From NCBI GenBank assembly GCA_001632425.1, contig KV425593.1:122541-186540 (forward strand): DNA of 64,000 nucleotides. The letters are read 5' to 3'. This stretch comes from Neolentinus lepideus HHB14362 ss-1. Lineage: Eukaryota; Basidiomycota; Agaricomycetes; Gloeophyllales; Gloeophyllaceae. Every line of letters begins with the position of its first letter. The stretch's first letter is position 1. The position numbers and the translations under genes were made by a program. The notes under the pieces were generated by a model. It saw nothing but the letters and a program-made list of their open reading frames with translations. It searched no databases and was not told the origin of the DNA. Positions 45,067 to 58,483 of this stretch are shown in pieces.

Positions 45067-45982
45067 TGTAGATGCATGCTGCATTTGCATCGTGTCGGCT
45101 ACATATTCATGAATATTTCTATCGTCACTTTCAAAGACGGGTATGTTAGCTGCAAAAGCGACTGTCAGAAGAACCATACGCGTGGGGTGATGTGGTATGT
45201 CACTTCATGTATCCCGCTCGTCCATAATTGTTAGCCAACAATAGCAACCCACCAACAAATACCGACCTAGAGCAAAGAGCCACAGTGGCTTGAAAATGTC
45301 CTCAGGAAACAATTACCAGTCCTAGCTGCAGCGCTGAGATCTCGACATATTCTATGGAATCTGTATCGCGAGATCCTCTGCGAAAGAACATAAGGCTTTA
45401 CATAAGAGCTAGAGTGCATCAGATCACGGCAGCGTGACACAATCCAGTCATCAACGCTGCAACATCGACTTCATTGCCTCGTGCCGCTGTGCTATGCTAA
45501 CCCCTATCTAAAATCTTCCTGGGTCCCAAATTCCAATTCAATCCAACTCTGCAATTTCGATTGGGTGCGAGGTTTGAACTACATCAGCCAAAAGATAGTC
45601 CTCCGTCAGGACTCAGGTGCAAGTTTTGGATTCATGCATGCTAACAATAAAATCACCAAAATATTTGTGAGAACTATACGGATGGTGCTCGTATTCTTGG
45701 AGCTACATTTTCTCATTTCGATCTGGACCCTCAGATATGCACCTCCCTACTATCCGCACTACCGATTAACCTATGCTTAGATCTCACATGAAGGGAGCTC
45801 CAAGGACCGTCCTTCAAATTTTTCAAGAATTGGTATTGTCTCTCCATCGAGAAACTTGCAATGGTAAGCAGTTTGACAATACCTATGTATAAATTTAATG
45901 GTCGCGTACGGTTTCCCATCAACCGGGCCCCGCATCGGTTGTCCGTAACTTCATCTCAAGAATTCGCTCATACTAGGCAGTC
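45067..45982. other. Intergenic; 5' flank of the MOSC gene
   Basis: It contains the second copy of the duplicated upstream segment. No gene is supported. Confidence 0.5.
45637..45862 (+). repeat. Duplicated upstream segment, copy 2
   Basis: Matches 41855-42060 in order and orientation. It ends about 120 bp before the MOSC-gene start. Confidence 0.75.
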
Positions 45983-47616
45983 ATGAATCAGATTCTAGGG
46001 TTGTTCGCAGGCAGTAATGGGGAAGACGTACCAACGAGAGAGGTCGGGCCCATGAAGATCTCGCAGATTTTGGTGCATCCGATCAAGGCGCGTCTGTCCT
46101 GTGTCCATATGTTATGACCCACTTTTACCTGAATTCTATGACAGAGCTGCCGGGGTACGTCTGTCCAGCAAGCCAAGTTTACGCCTCAAGGGCTCCAAGT
46201 GCGTATATGCAATCACCAGCAACATGACACCACGACCATATGTTTATTGCGCACAGTATGACAGAGAATGGTGCCTCATCGATCCCGAGAAACGCAAAGT
46301 CTTGACGGCACGGGAGATACCCAAGGTTCTTGCATCGCTTTCGTATATATTACACCTGTATACCGAATATCCAGATGGTCTTGATCACACCTACGATCGA
46401 GACGGATCCGTCATCGCCCGACGGGGGCACGCTCACCGTCTCTTTCCCTCTTGACTCTGCCATCCCCTCCTTCGAGATTCCGCTCCGGCCTAGCGAAGCG
46501 ACGCTCAGCAAGTGGGACGTGTGAGTCTCCCGCTCTAGCCCCCCGCCCTCGCTCGCATTTTAACTATGCACCCCAGCCTCGACGGCCTCAAGATCTGGTC
46601 GCACACCACCGACGGCTATCTCGTCCCCGCCTCCTCCTCTTCCAGTCCTTCTCCCTCAAGCATCCTCAGTGAGTACACCGGACGACAGGTTCAGCTCGTG
46701 TACAAGGGTCCGGCTCCAAGGAGTTGCGACCCGACGCAGCTGTTCCCGGGTCTTGATGCGACGGTAAGGTATCAGGACGGGTATCCCTGGCTCGTGTGCA
46801 GCGAGGAGGCGCTGGAGGCGGTGAGGGCGCAGGTGGGGGAGTGGGCGGGGAGGGAGGAGGGGTTAAGAATGGGTATCGAGGAGAGGTGGAAGAGTGAGAA
46901 GGTGCCGATGGAGAGGTGAGTCGGTTGTTTAGTTTGGGGCGGGGAAGATAATGTGCCGCTGCGGTCGGCAACACGGTCGTTCGCTGGCACGATCTGCTCT
47001 CCGCTTTGATCGCCACTCAGACGTGAATCCCCTCCGGATTTCGAAAATCCCTCCTATCCGCCTTTGCCAGAGACTTGTCGTCCGGCGTCAGCTCTGGGCA
47101 CCCATCTTCGTATGACCCCGTATAATTAATCGCGTCGGACTTGGCAGGTTCCGTCCCAACATCGTTTTGAGTGGCTCAGGAGTGCCCTTCATTGAAGACA
47201 GCCTTGAAGAAATTTCCATTCTCCCATCGAAGGCCAACGGCAACGCGTCCGAGACTCCCGTGAGCCTCGTCGCGAAGTGTCCCCGCTGTCTGGTGTGTCT
47301 CCTCTCTACCTCCTTGCTGTGAATTTGTCACTAATCTTTCCGTGCCGCATATATCACCTCCTGTGCCTCTTGTATATGATTACTCTACTGTGACCTTATC
47401 TTGCGTGCTAACCGCCGACAGCTACCGAACGTGGACCCTCAAGCGGGCGTCCGCGACAAGGCCGTCCCGTTCAAGGTGCTGATGAAATTTCGGACCGGAA
47501 TCGACCCAGAGAATATGAAGACGCCGTGCTTTGGGTGTAATGGCGTGCCCCATGGGGAAGGACTTGTGTGCGTCGGGGACGAGGTGTCCATCACGAAGTG
47601 GATTGAGGCACCGTAA
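45983..47616 (+). CDS. MOSC-domain protein (mARC/YcbX-like)
   Basis: Six exons or more. The start is MNQILGLFAGSNGEDVP, then the MOSC N-terminal beta-barrel motif VGPMKISQILVHPIK joined to SCRGTSVQQAKFTPQGLQ, then YDREWCLIDPEKRKVLTARE. The MOSC domain proper has RFRPNIVLSGSGVPFIEDSL, CPRCLLPNVDPQAGVRDK and TPCFGCNGVPHGEGLVCVGD. The Cys in CPRC is at the position that holds molybdenum cofactor in mARC-type enzymes. This suggests a molybdenum-cofactor amidoxime-reducing protein, but no ferredoxin domain or clear mitochondrial signal is seen. The first intron (46088-46144) begins GC instead of GT; no GT alternative keeps the frame. Confidence 0.85.
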
Positions 47617-48208
47617 GATCTGAGCAGGCTTGAATTATTTGGCACTGGTGTTTGCGCTGGATATACTGCTAGTGCTTTTTGGGCTGCCGCGTGTACCCAG
47701 TACTATTACCCCGCGCGGGCCCTGCTAATTTCGGGTATGCAAGAAGACCTCGGCACCGTAGCGGCCAATCTTCGTCTTCGCCGGCCACCAAATTACTCTT
47801 CCACGTTCCCGGCGGTTGTTATAAGCTGTAACCGCTGTCGCGCCACATCGAGTCTAGCGGTTGAAAACAGACTTGTTGTGAGGTAAGTACGTACCAACGC
47901 AGGTCGCGGGTCATACTAGAATGGATCTATGCTGGTCTCAAGCGTTGGGTGCCGATTTTGCAAAAAATAATAATATCGATGGTGGCGTGGCTTGCCTTGG
48001 TAACACAGGTCCGTGGATCTGAGATTGCGCACCCCGATCGCATATTTGTGGCAGAGCAGGACGCGGCGGATAAAACCAAAACAGCTTGCCTCGGATATGC
48101 CGACAAGAGCGACGCGTTTGCGACTGGAGTCGTTCGTTTCGCTGGTCTCTCGCTTTTCTTGTTTCTTGTTTCTTGTCGCTGGCTTGAGGACGTAGAGAAC
48201 GCGGCAAG
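47617..48208. other. Intergenic, no feature seen
   Basis: Promoter DNA between the MOSC and DUF6534 genes. A plus-strand frame at 47949-48257 runs into the next gene start in another frame and is not supported. Confidence 0.5.
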
Positions 48209-50337
48209 ATGTCTGGCGTCGCGCAGCGCCTTGGGGCCCTGCTCCTGGGCGGACTGATTGCCCTTGGGTGAGTTAAACTCACGGCGCGCCGGGTTTGGCT
48301 CATAGTTGCCCCAGGTTGTCCGGCATCGTCAGTATGCAGGCCTTCATCTACTTTCGGACGTTCAAGAATGATTTCGCAAGAATCCGGAGTGCGGTGCGCG
48401 AGTTTCTCTTGTCAATAGATATTAAAATCTACTCACGCTCGAGATAACCCCAGGTGGGCGCTGTCTGGTAAGCCTTATATAGGCATTAATCCTAAGACAC
48501 CGGTTGAAGGAGATACAGGATCCTTGATCTCGTCCATGCCGCACTTGTCTGCGCGACAAACTGGCAGTATCTCATCGATAATTGGGGAAATGATGAGATT
48601 CTTGACCGAATACCATCGTCTGTGGACTCGCATTTGTTCTCACCCTAATGCCACTTGCTGATGATCCTCCTTTAGGACCTGCGCGGTAAGCATGTCCCCG
48701 GCTACGAGCTCGAGACGATACTAATCTTCTTCTCAGCTTACGATTTTAGTGACGGTGCGTTTCGCTATAGTAAACCGATTTTGACCTCATTTGTCGTTTC
48801 AGGCAATGGTCACGTTCGTGGTGCAATGGTACGCGTATATGGACTGTTTGCTTCTTAACATGACTTGATCGTCCCGGTCCAGTTTCTTCGTCCGTCGAGT
48901 CTTCGTTCGTGAGTGTCCCCTTGGTTCAGTTATCGCGTATAGTAGCACTTATATGCAGTATCAAAAGTCAGCAAACAGAACTGGGTTGTTTCATCGCCAA
49001 TGGTGTGTCAGCGCGTCTATATCCTTTGCACATCTGGTTTGATATCGCATCCGCTCCGTCTTGCCAGTTTTTGCTCGCCTTCTTACGTCTCGGTTAGTGA
49101 CAATCATCCAATATTCAGCCGCTCCTGCTAACTTTGTGCACCCAGTGTCTGCGACCGGTATGGATTACATCAACGGTTGAAATTCGTGCCATGTCTCACA
49201 CTTCCTCAACGAACATAGCAACGACTGCTCTGATGTGCGTGTAGCGTTCTACACCCATATGTTCCCATCATTTTGACGACGATCTACGCAGGATCAAATA
49301 CAAAACATTCACGAGCTTTAGAGAGTCTTACCAAGTAAGCTGCTAAGCACTTTCGTTTCACATCCTTAACCCACCGCACCTCGGCAGTGGGTATTCACCC
49401 TCGGTCTGGTCACCTCTGTCGTCGTGGACGTTCTTATCACCGTCTTCCTATGCTACTACCTTCGCGCGAGTCGCACAGGGTTCTCTAGGTACGTACGATC
49501 AGGCTGGCTGTGTGCCCGTATGAGCTGACGAGCCGCTCACCGCTAACTAGCATGGACTACGTGATTGATACTATCATGTTGTATACTATCAACAATGGTA
49601 GCCTGACGTGGTATGTCGCCCTTCATTCGACTTCGATCACATCAAGCTCATTGCTGACCGGATCCGTGTGGTCTCAGCATCTCTACGATTGTGTCCCTGA
49701 TCTGTGTAAGGACCTCACTCCGTTTTCAAGATTCCGACTGACTGACGGTGCTTAACCTCCACAGTGGCTCGCGATGCCCTACAACCTGGTCTATCTCGGG
49801 TTCCACTTCGCCATCAGCAAACGTACGTACGCTTTCTCTCCTCACCCCTACTTGTCTCACGACTCTTGACAGTGTACGCGAACTCCTTCCTAGCCACGTA
49901 AGCCCTCTACACCCCACAATTAATTCCACTGACATCCGTCCATCCTATAGACTGAACACCCGCGACACGCTCCGCGAGCGCTCGCAAGGCTCTTCGAACC
50001 AAGGCCACCCGCTCCCCGTCATCTTCCCCAGCCGCGTCGGGACAAACCGCTTCACCATGGTACATATATATAATAACAAAACCCAACCTCACCTTACTAT
50101 CCCTACTTACACTTTTCGCCACTGCAGAATAACGACGCCAACCCTCTGGAAACGACAGCGACAAAGGTACGGATATACCGTACGCCATATGTCACGCGAA
50201 TTCACTAACGGTAATCGGTAATCCAGTTGCAAATCAACGTGGAGAAAACAGTGCACTGCGATGTGGAGGGCGAGAACTCGGATCAGGAAGTGCTCGACGT
50301 CCGCTCCCCGGCGGGCTCTGCGTCCAAACCTTTGTAG
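48209..50337 (+). CDS. DUF6534-type seven-helix membrane protein
   Basis: A highly fragmented gene of many small exons. Recognisable pieces in order are MSGVAQRLGALLLGGLIALG, LSGIVSMQAFIYFRTFKND, ILDLVHAALVCATNWQYLID, TILVTAMVTFVVQ and FFVRRVFVLSK, VFTLGLVTSVVVDVLITVFL, CYYLRASRTGF, SMDYVIDTIMLYTINNGSLT, PYNLVYLGFHFAIS and a cytosolic tail LNTRDTLRERSQGSS ... PVIFPSRVGTNRF. This order of helices and the RASRTGF/INNGSLT motifs are hallmarks of the DUF6534 family of fungal membrane proteins, of unknown function though receptor-like in layout. Exons between 48650 and 49400 are very short and only approximate; the ends are secure. Confidence 0.82.
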
Positions 50338-50507
50338 CGGATGCAGATACGAATGTTCTTAGTCCTTATACTATATACATATACATGCACCGAAAGTACA
50401 TTATACCTCCCTAGGCCACTCATCGCTGTAAATGCAGCAGCTCCGAAATACATATATGCTTTCCAGAGACAACGCGTGACGTCACGCGTCACTCCCGCTC
50501 TTCTACC

Positions 50508-52689
50508 ATGCCCTCCAATATTAATAATGATCAGAGCCAGTACGTTCGGCTACCGACAGACGACAGGAAACCCATCAAGCCCAACCCGCCGAGATGGGAG
50601 CCCAGCGATGACCCCGACGCGATCATCGTGCCCGGGCTCGATACGAACGCGTCGGTGAACGACCAGATCGACTATATCGAGCAGTTGGTTACGGTCAAGC
50701 TGCAGGTGAGTCTTCTGGAAAGTTAGTGTTAGTGCGTTTCTCTGCAGCGGGGAGGGGCGGTTGCGTTGCAAACGAAACGTGCACTATCTTACTTACGTTG
50801 TGATAGAATGTCGACGAGAACATGGCGAAGATTCACCACCTCCTGAGCTCGAGGATGCTGCCCGCGTTCAAGAACTACGCCGTCGGCACGGAGCCTGTGC
50901 GGGAAGCAGCCAAGGTACACTATATGTATCAACGTTATAAAATACTTGCAGACTCAACGGGATATAAACACAGTTCTGGGTCAATTTCTTCGAGAAAGCG
51001 GCACGCGTACGGCTACCGATCTACGACGAGCTCTCGACCGCACAAGAGCAGACCATACAGCACGATCAAGAGACGGAGCCAACAGAGACGGAGACAGAGA
51101 CAGAGTCGCATACTCACTCCGAGGGCGACGTCACTGCTCAGCCCGACTCTTTCAATCCGGACCGGACGCCATCAGAGAGCTCGTTCATGCCTGGCCAAGG
51201 TGCAGTATCCTCTACGCCTGCCGCGTTCTCCCGCCATAGGTCGGAGCAGGAGCATGAATCGCAAGATAGCTTCGCCAGCCAGGCATCCGAAGACGCCCCC
51301 TGGGCGAGATCGCTTGAATCACCGCTAGTCCGTTTAGACAGGGAACTACGGAGCCTGTCGGTTGACGACGTGCCGCCAGGGCCACCTCCATATGGCGAAC
51401 CCTCTGTCTATCTTGAGCCTAGTGACCGAAACGACCATAGTCAGGCCAGACTAGACAAGGGTAAGTCAAGAGAAGTGTCGGAACCCCTGCTGTACAACGT
51501 CCTCCGGTCCGGGCTGCGCAATAAGAACGAGGTGAACTCTGCGAACCCCCCGTCTGCTCGAGCAGGGCCCACATCGCCGCTGAAGTTTCGCCGCAAGCCA
51601 CCAACCCCCAAGGCGTTCAACCCTTTTTTGCCTCCCCAGACAAAGCCAGAGCAGTGGAATGGGATTGTCGATCTCAAGAAAACCCCGCTCACGACTTCCA
51701 GACACCAAGGCTACAGCTCGGGTCTATCAGGACCTAAGGCGCTAGAAGAGGATGACGAGGACATGTACCCGCCTGGCATGTCACCGCTCACAACTATCCA
51801 GCTGCCCACCATTGCGCGCCCGACTTTGGGTCGGTCGCCGTCGAAAGAGGCTGCAAAGAAGATTGGGAGGGATCTAATCAGCGACGCGCAGAGACGCGGA
51901 GGCAAGGGCACGACAGAATCGAGCCTGAGCTCTATGCCCACGCCGCCGTCGCTTCAGCGGTATACAAGGGATGGTTACGAGGCGCGTCGTGGACCTGTCT
52001 CAAGTGAGGTCAGTTCGAGTGGCATGGACACCAGTCTCGAGAGCCTAATGAGGCGGGTGGGGCTCAGCACCGATTACCAGGGACAGGGAGGGTCCACCAC
52101 TATTTCTGCGCCGTCGTACGTGCCGCCATCGACCGCCTCGCGACCAGTCTTTTCCGTGCAGCCGTTACACGAGGAAGAGGAACAGTATTACGAAGAACCA
52201 CACACCCCTGAACCTGCTCCCTACGTGCAAGACGACGACACCGTAATGCAGGGACAGGCATATCAAGAGGACCTCGACGACTCGTTTGACTCGTTTGACT
52301 CCTTCGACGAGCCCGAGATTAACGACACCGCACATCCCTCCGCCGCGTTTCTGATGGCCTCAAGCCAGCGTGGCCCACACGACCTCGACGACTCGTTTGA
52401 TGACTCATTCGACGATGATGATGGCGACGAGCGCATGCCTCCGGTGATCCCATTCGATGACGGCGACGACTGGTTTGACGACTCGCTCGACGACGACGGG
52501 CCAACAGAGACGATCTTCGGTGCGCATAGGTACCAGGGTGGCGGACAGGCACCAATGCAACTGGGGATGAGGGGTGAGCAGCTTTTGGAAGATACTGTTG
52601 GGATTGGCGACCAGTTGGCGCGAGCGGGCAGGCTGCCCCGGAGTCCAACCGTTGGGCCAGGCGTTGAGGACGCATCTATGCTTGCATGA
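50508..52689 (+). CDS. ask1: DASH/Dam1 complex subunit Ask1
   Basis: Three exons (50508-50705, 50807-50914, 50974-52689) give 673 residues. The conserved Ask1 domain is at the front: DAIIVPGLDTNASVNDQIDY, IEQLVTVKLQ, NVDENMAKIHHLLSSRMLPA, YAVGTEPVREAAKFWVNFF. Ask1 is part of the ring that couples kinetochores to microtubules in mitosis. The remaining 550 residues are disordered, rich in Ser/Pro, with a TETETETES run coded by a GAGACA repeat near 51070-51110 and three acidic DDSFD-type repeats near the end (DDSFDSFDSFDEP, DDSFDDSFDDDDGD, DDWFDDSLDDDG). Many S/T-P sites in the tail fit CDK control. It is convergent with hog1, about 445 bp apart. Confidence 0.93.
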
Positions 52690-53133
52690 TGCGCTTTTAC
52701 TGTCATCAATGATTCCCTGGGCGATCGGGCCCGTGTTGATGACGTTCGCAACCAATCTTTCGAGAGTCATTTAACCGAAACCATCTGGCCCTTTGCTATC
52801 GAATGAAGGACGATTTCCTGACAGACATGAACGACCATCGTGGATTACAGCCGAGCTGTACTACAGTTAGTCTTCCGCCTACGTGTATAGCGACGAGCTA
52901 CAAATACTTAGTTTGCTACTGCTATTGCCATTACACTACTGCCTACTTGTTTCTTCCGTCCAAAAGAAACGTCACAAAAACTGAGAAAGGCGTGATGCGA
53001 TACTAGTACACCGAACAGGAGGGGAGAGAAAGTCATCTATCGATTACAAGGCCAGGTGTATACAGTCGATATCGCAGCAAGAGGAGGTCCGCGTCGGTAT
53101 AGGAGACATCCGGGGCGAGGAAGGGTAGAAAAG
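52690..53133. other. Shared 3' flank of ask1 and hog1
   Basis: Intergenic DNA between convergent genes; nothing else seen. Confidence 0.5.
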
Positions 53134-55510
<2,377 letters not shown>

Positions 55511-56154
55511 GGCCCACTATCAGCAGGAGTCTGTGTGAGTGCAGCGGTTGTTCGAGGGGTACAAGAAGGCGTCGTTGACGGCAACGACGACGAGAGAGGT
55601 AAGAGCAAGAGATGAAGTAACATTCAGCCGATGGCTCGAATTGGCAAGGGCGCGACCCCTTGCAAATTGAGTTGAGACTGAATTGACAGCCTACACTTTA
55701 CTATGGGGCATTGTTCTTTATGTTTTCGTGGACGTTATATGCCTTGCATAGATGGAACTTGAACATGAACCACTTATGTTTTTCCTCTCCTTTGCTATGA
55801 GTTGCGAGCGACAACGATAAGTCGTCTTGCACGGCGGCGGGCAGCGATGATGTCATAAGCTTAATCGGTGGAAGTCAGGCTCAGGTAGACCCGTACCCAG
55901 CTCATCAAAATGTTGATCCAGTAACTACCAATTTTGAATCGGAGAGTAAACATTATCAAGTGCTGATTGGCCAAGAGACCACAGTGTGATTGGGCAACTG
56001 GGAAGGGGCCTGACGAGCCTCGACTTCAATTACCGCCGGCATGGCGAATAATTATAATTACTCAGACATTGAGCGCACGCACGCAGAGACTTTCCCAGCC
56101 GGAATCGCTCATATTTCGGAGGGTTACTCTGCTCTTTGCACCTGAACCACGACG
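55511..56154. promoter_or_regulatory. Divergent promoter region of hog1 and mcr1
   Basis: About 640 bp between divergent start codons with no gene inside. Specific motifs could not be assigned with confidence. Confidence 0.5.
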
Positions 56155-57829
56155 ATGTTTGCCCGAGCAGCTGTACGCACGCGTCCCATCGTGAGTGCAC
56201 GCAATTTGAGCGGTGAATACCTCGGTGGTTGTGGAACGCTGACATGCTGCCTTAGGCAGCGAACGCGAGGCGGTGGGCGTCCACCGAGGCGAAGGCTTCA
56301 TCATCAAACTGGGGCCTGTATGCTGGTGCCGCTGGTGTCGTAGGACTGGGTGCCTACCTCTACTTGGACCGGTCTGGGGCTAAGCCTGCAACGAAGACGG
56401 AGCTGAAGAGCCCTCTGGACCCGAACGGCTTCGTAGAGTTCCCGCTGAAGAGGATAGAGCCGTACAACCACAACACTGCAAAGTGAGTACCCAGCTTACG
56501 ATACTCTTGCCGTGGTTCTTTTCAATCCGCATTCGACGCGACGGCGTGAGTTACCGGTGATATTCTGTGTCGGACGGCGTATGGACTACTCGTTCAGCTA
56601 TTGCGATCATCATCTGTCGACTCTCACTCGCCTCGTATATCGACATCATGTTACTGGTGGATGCCGACATCTTCCGAACATGTTTACTGACTCGCACGGA
56701 CGTACGCGCTATATGCCCGATATTCCCCCGCGGCCGCCCTGATCGGTTCCCCGCATTCTCTGCGTTCCCTCCTCAATCACCCAAGGCTAACAGAGTCCGA
56801 CTTAATCATTTAGATATGTCTACGCCCTCCCTGAAGGCACCGCAGCCCAGCTTCCGGTTGCTTCTTGTGTCTACCTAAAATCCACGGGCGACAACGCGCC
56901 CAAGGACGCGAAGGGCAACCCGGTCGCGCGCCCGTACACGCCCATCTCTGCACCGGACCTCCCCGGGGAGTTCGTGTTCTTGATTAAGAAGTATGACACG
57001 GGTGCTATGACGCCGTGGATTGCGAACATGAAGGAGGGCGACAAGATCGCAGTGAAGGGACCGCTGCCGAAGTGGCCGTACAAGAGTGCGTGGTTGACTA
57101 GTTGCTCTGATTGTACCCCCTGGAGCGTTTACGTCGGATAGTCAACGAGTTCGACGATGTCGGGATGATTGCTGGCGGGTCTGGCATGTACGTTCATCGC
57201 CGTGTTCTGTGTTCTGCGTTTTCCTTCTTGCTGATCTTGGTCCTCTCAAGCACGCCGATGTACCAGATCCTCAAGTACGCGGTGGAAGACCCGTCCAACA
57301 AGACGCGCTTCAAGCTCATCTTCGCGAACGTGTCTGAGAAGGATATCCTCCTCAAGGAGGAGTTCGACGAGCTGAAGAAGAAGTACCCCAACACGTTTGA
57401 TGTTGTGTACACGCTCGACCAGCCCAGCAAGGGATGGAAAGGCACGTACACCTCGGTGTTTAGATAGATGGCGTGCAGCCTGGCTGACTTCTGGCGCTTA
57501 GGCCCGACGGGCTACGTCAACGCGGACTTGGTGAAGAAGACGTTCGCGCCGTCGAATCTGGGCGAGAAAGTCAAGATCTTCGTTTGCGGTACGTCAGCGC
57601 CGGTCTTTGCAGATTTTCTTCCATGTGCCCATGTATGATGCTCCTTGGTTAGGTCCCCCGGGACAGATGAACTCCATCTGTGGCCCCAAGGCGAGCATCA
57701 AGGACCAGGGTGAGCTGAAGGGTGTCCTGAAGGAGCTCGGCTACACTGAGAACCAAGCGCGTTGTTTGTGTTGCTTCGCTCTTTGGGCTGAGCTGAATGT
57801 GCGCGCTTATCTAGGTCTTCAAGTTCTGA
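56155..57829 (+). CDS. mcr1: NADH-cytochrome b5 reductase, mitochondrial (Mcr1)
   Basis: Six or seven exons. The Arg-rich start MFARAAVRTRPI AANARRWAST is followed by one membrane helix (YAGAAGVVGLGAYLYLD), matching Mcr1 layout in the mitochondrial outer membrane/intermembrane space. The catalytic part has FPLKRIEPYNHNTAKYVYAL, the FAD motif RPYTPIS, the flavin-binding GPLPKWPYK, the nucleotide motif GMIAGGSGITPMYQ (rejoined across an intron), SEKDILLKEEFDEL, VFVCGPPGQM (here IFVCGPPGQM) and the C-terminal VFKF. The NADH-binding GxGxxP and CGPPxM signatures are present, so the enzyme should pass electrons from NADH to cytochrome b5-type acceptors. Confidence 0.94.
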
Positions 57830-58483
57830 GCTCCCGTTTGCTTGTAGATGTAGGTAGTAGTGCTGTACACGGACAATGGAATTGCTATGCTCCAGTTGCT
57901 GCGCCATCACTACCGAGTGCCAGATATACGAGAGACTGAGATGCAAGTCTGTGGATGGCGTTGAAAGGTAGCATCTTGCCATCCTCATCCTTTACTCCAT
58001 CTTCAGAGCTTCCACAGCCCGCTGTTCCATCATTCGAGCCTTGGAGAACCTCTCGACGGCATCAAATGTGCTACCTCGAGAACTGAGAATCCATGCATGA
58101 GTTGCTCTAACTTTTGTCCGGTGTTATGTATATCAAGTTGTTGGTTAATTGACTATTAACAGCAGGGGGTCAAAATATAGGTTGATAACGGAACTCTATA
58201 GACACAACACTATAGATTATTACAGCGCCTGCCACACCCGGACCAGAAGCGCGCGTCAATGACATCCGGACGCGTGGCAGAAGGAAGTCAGAAACCTCTT
58301 ACGATTCCCGAAACTGTCTAAAACTTGTCCTGCTCCGCTGCTTACGGAAAAGCCCCAGAAATCAAGAACAAGCCAAAGCCCAGAACATGTGTCTCTGCGC
58401 TATCCAGAGAGGACCTTAGCAACAGAGTCCAGTAGGTTCTACAGAATGCACTTACGGTCCTTCCATCGCATCGGCAGGCCATT
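57830..58483. other. Intergenic between convergent mcr1 and P450
   Basis: No supported feature in about 650 bp. Confidence 0.5.
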
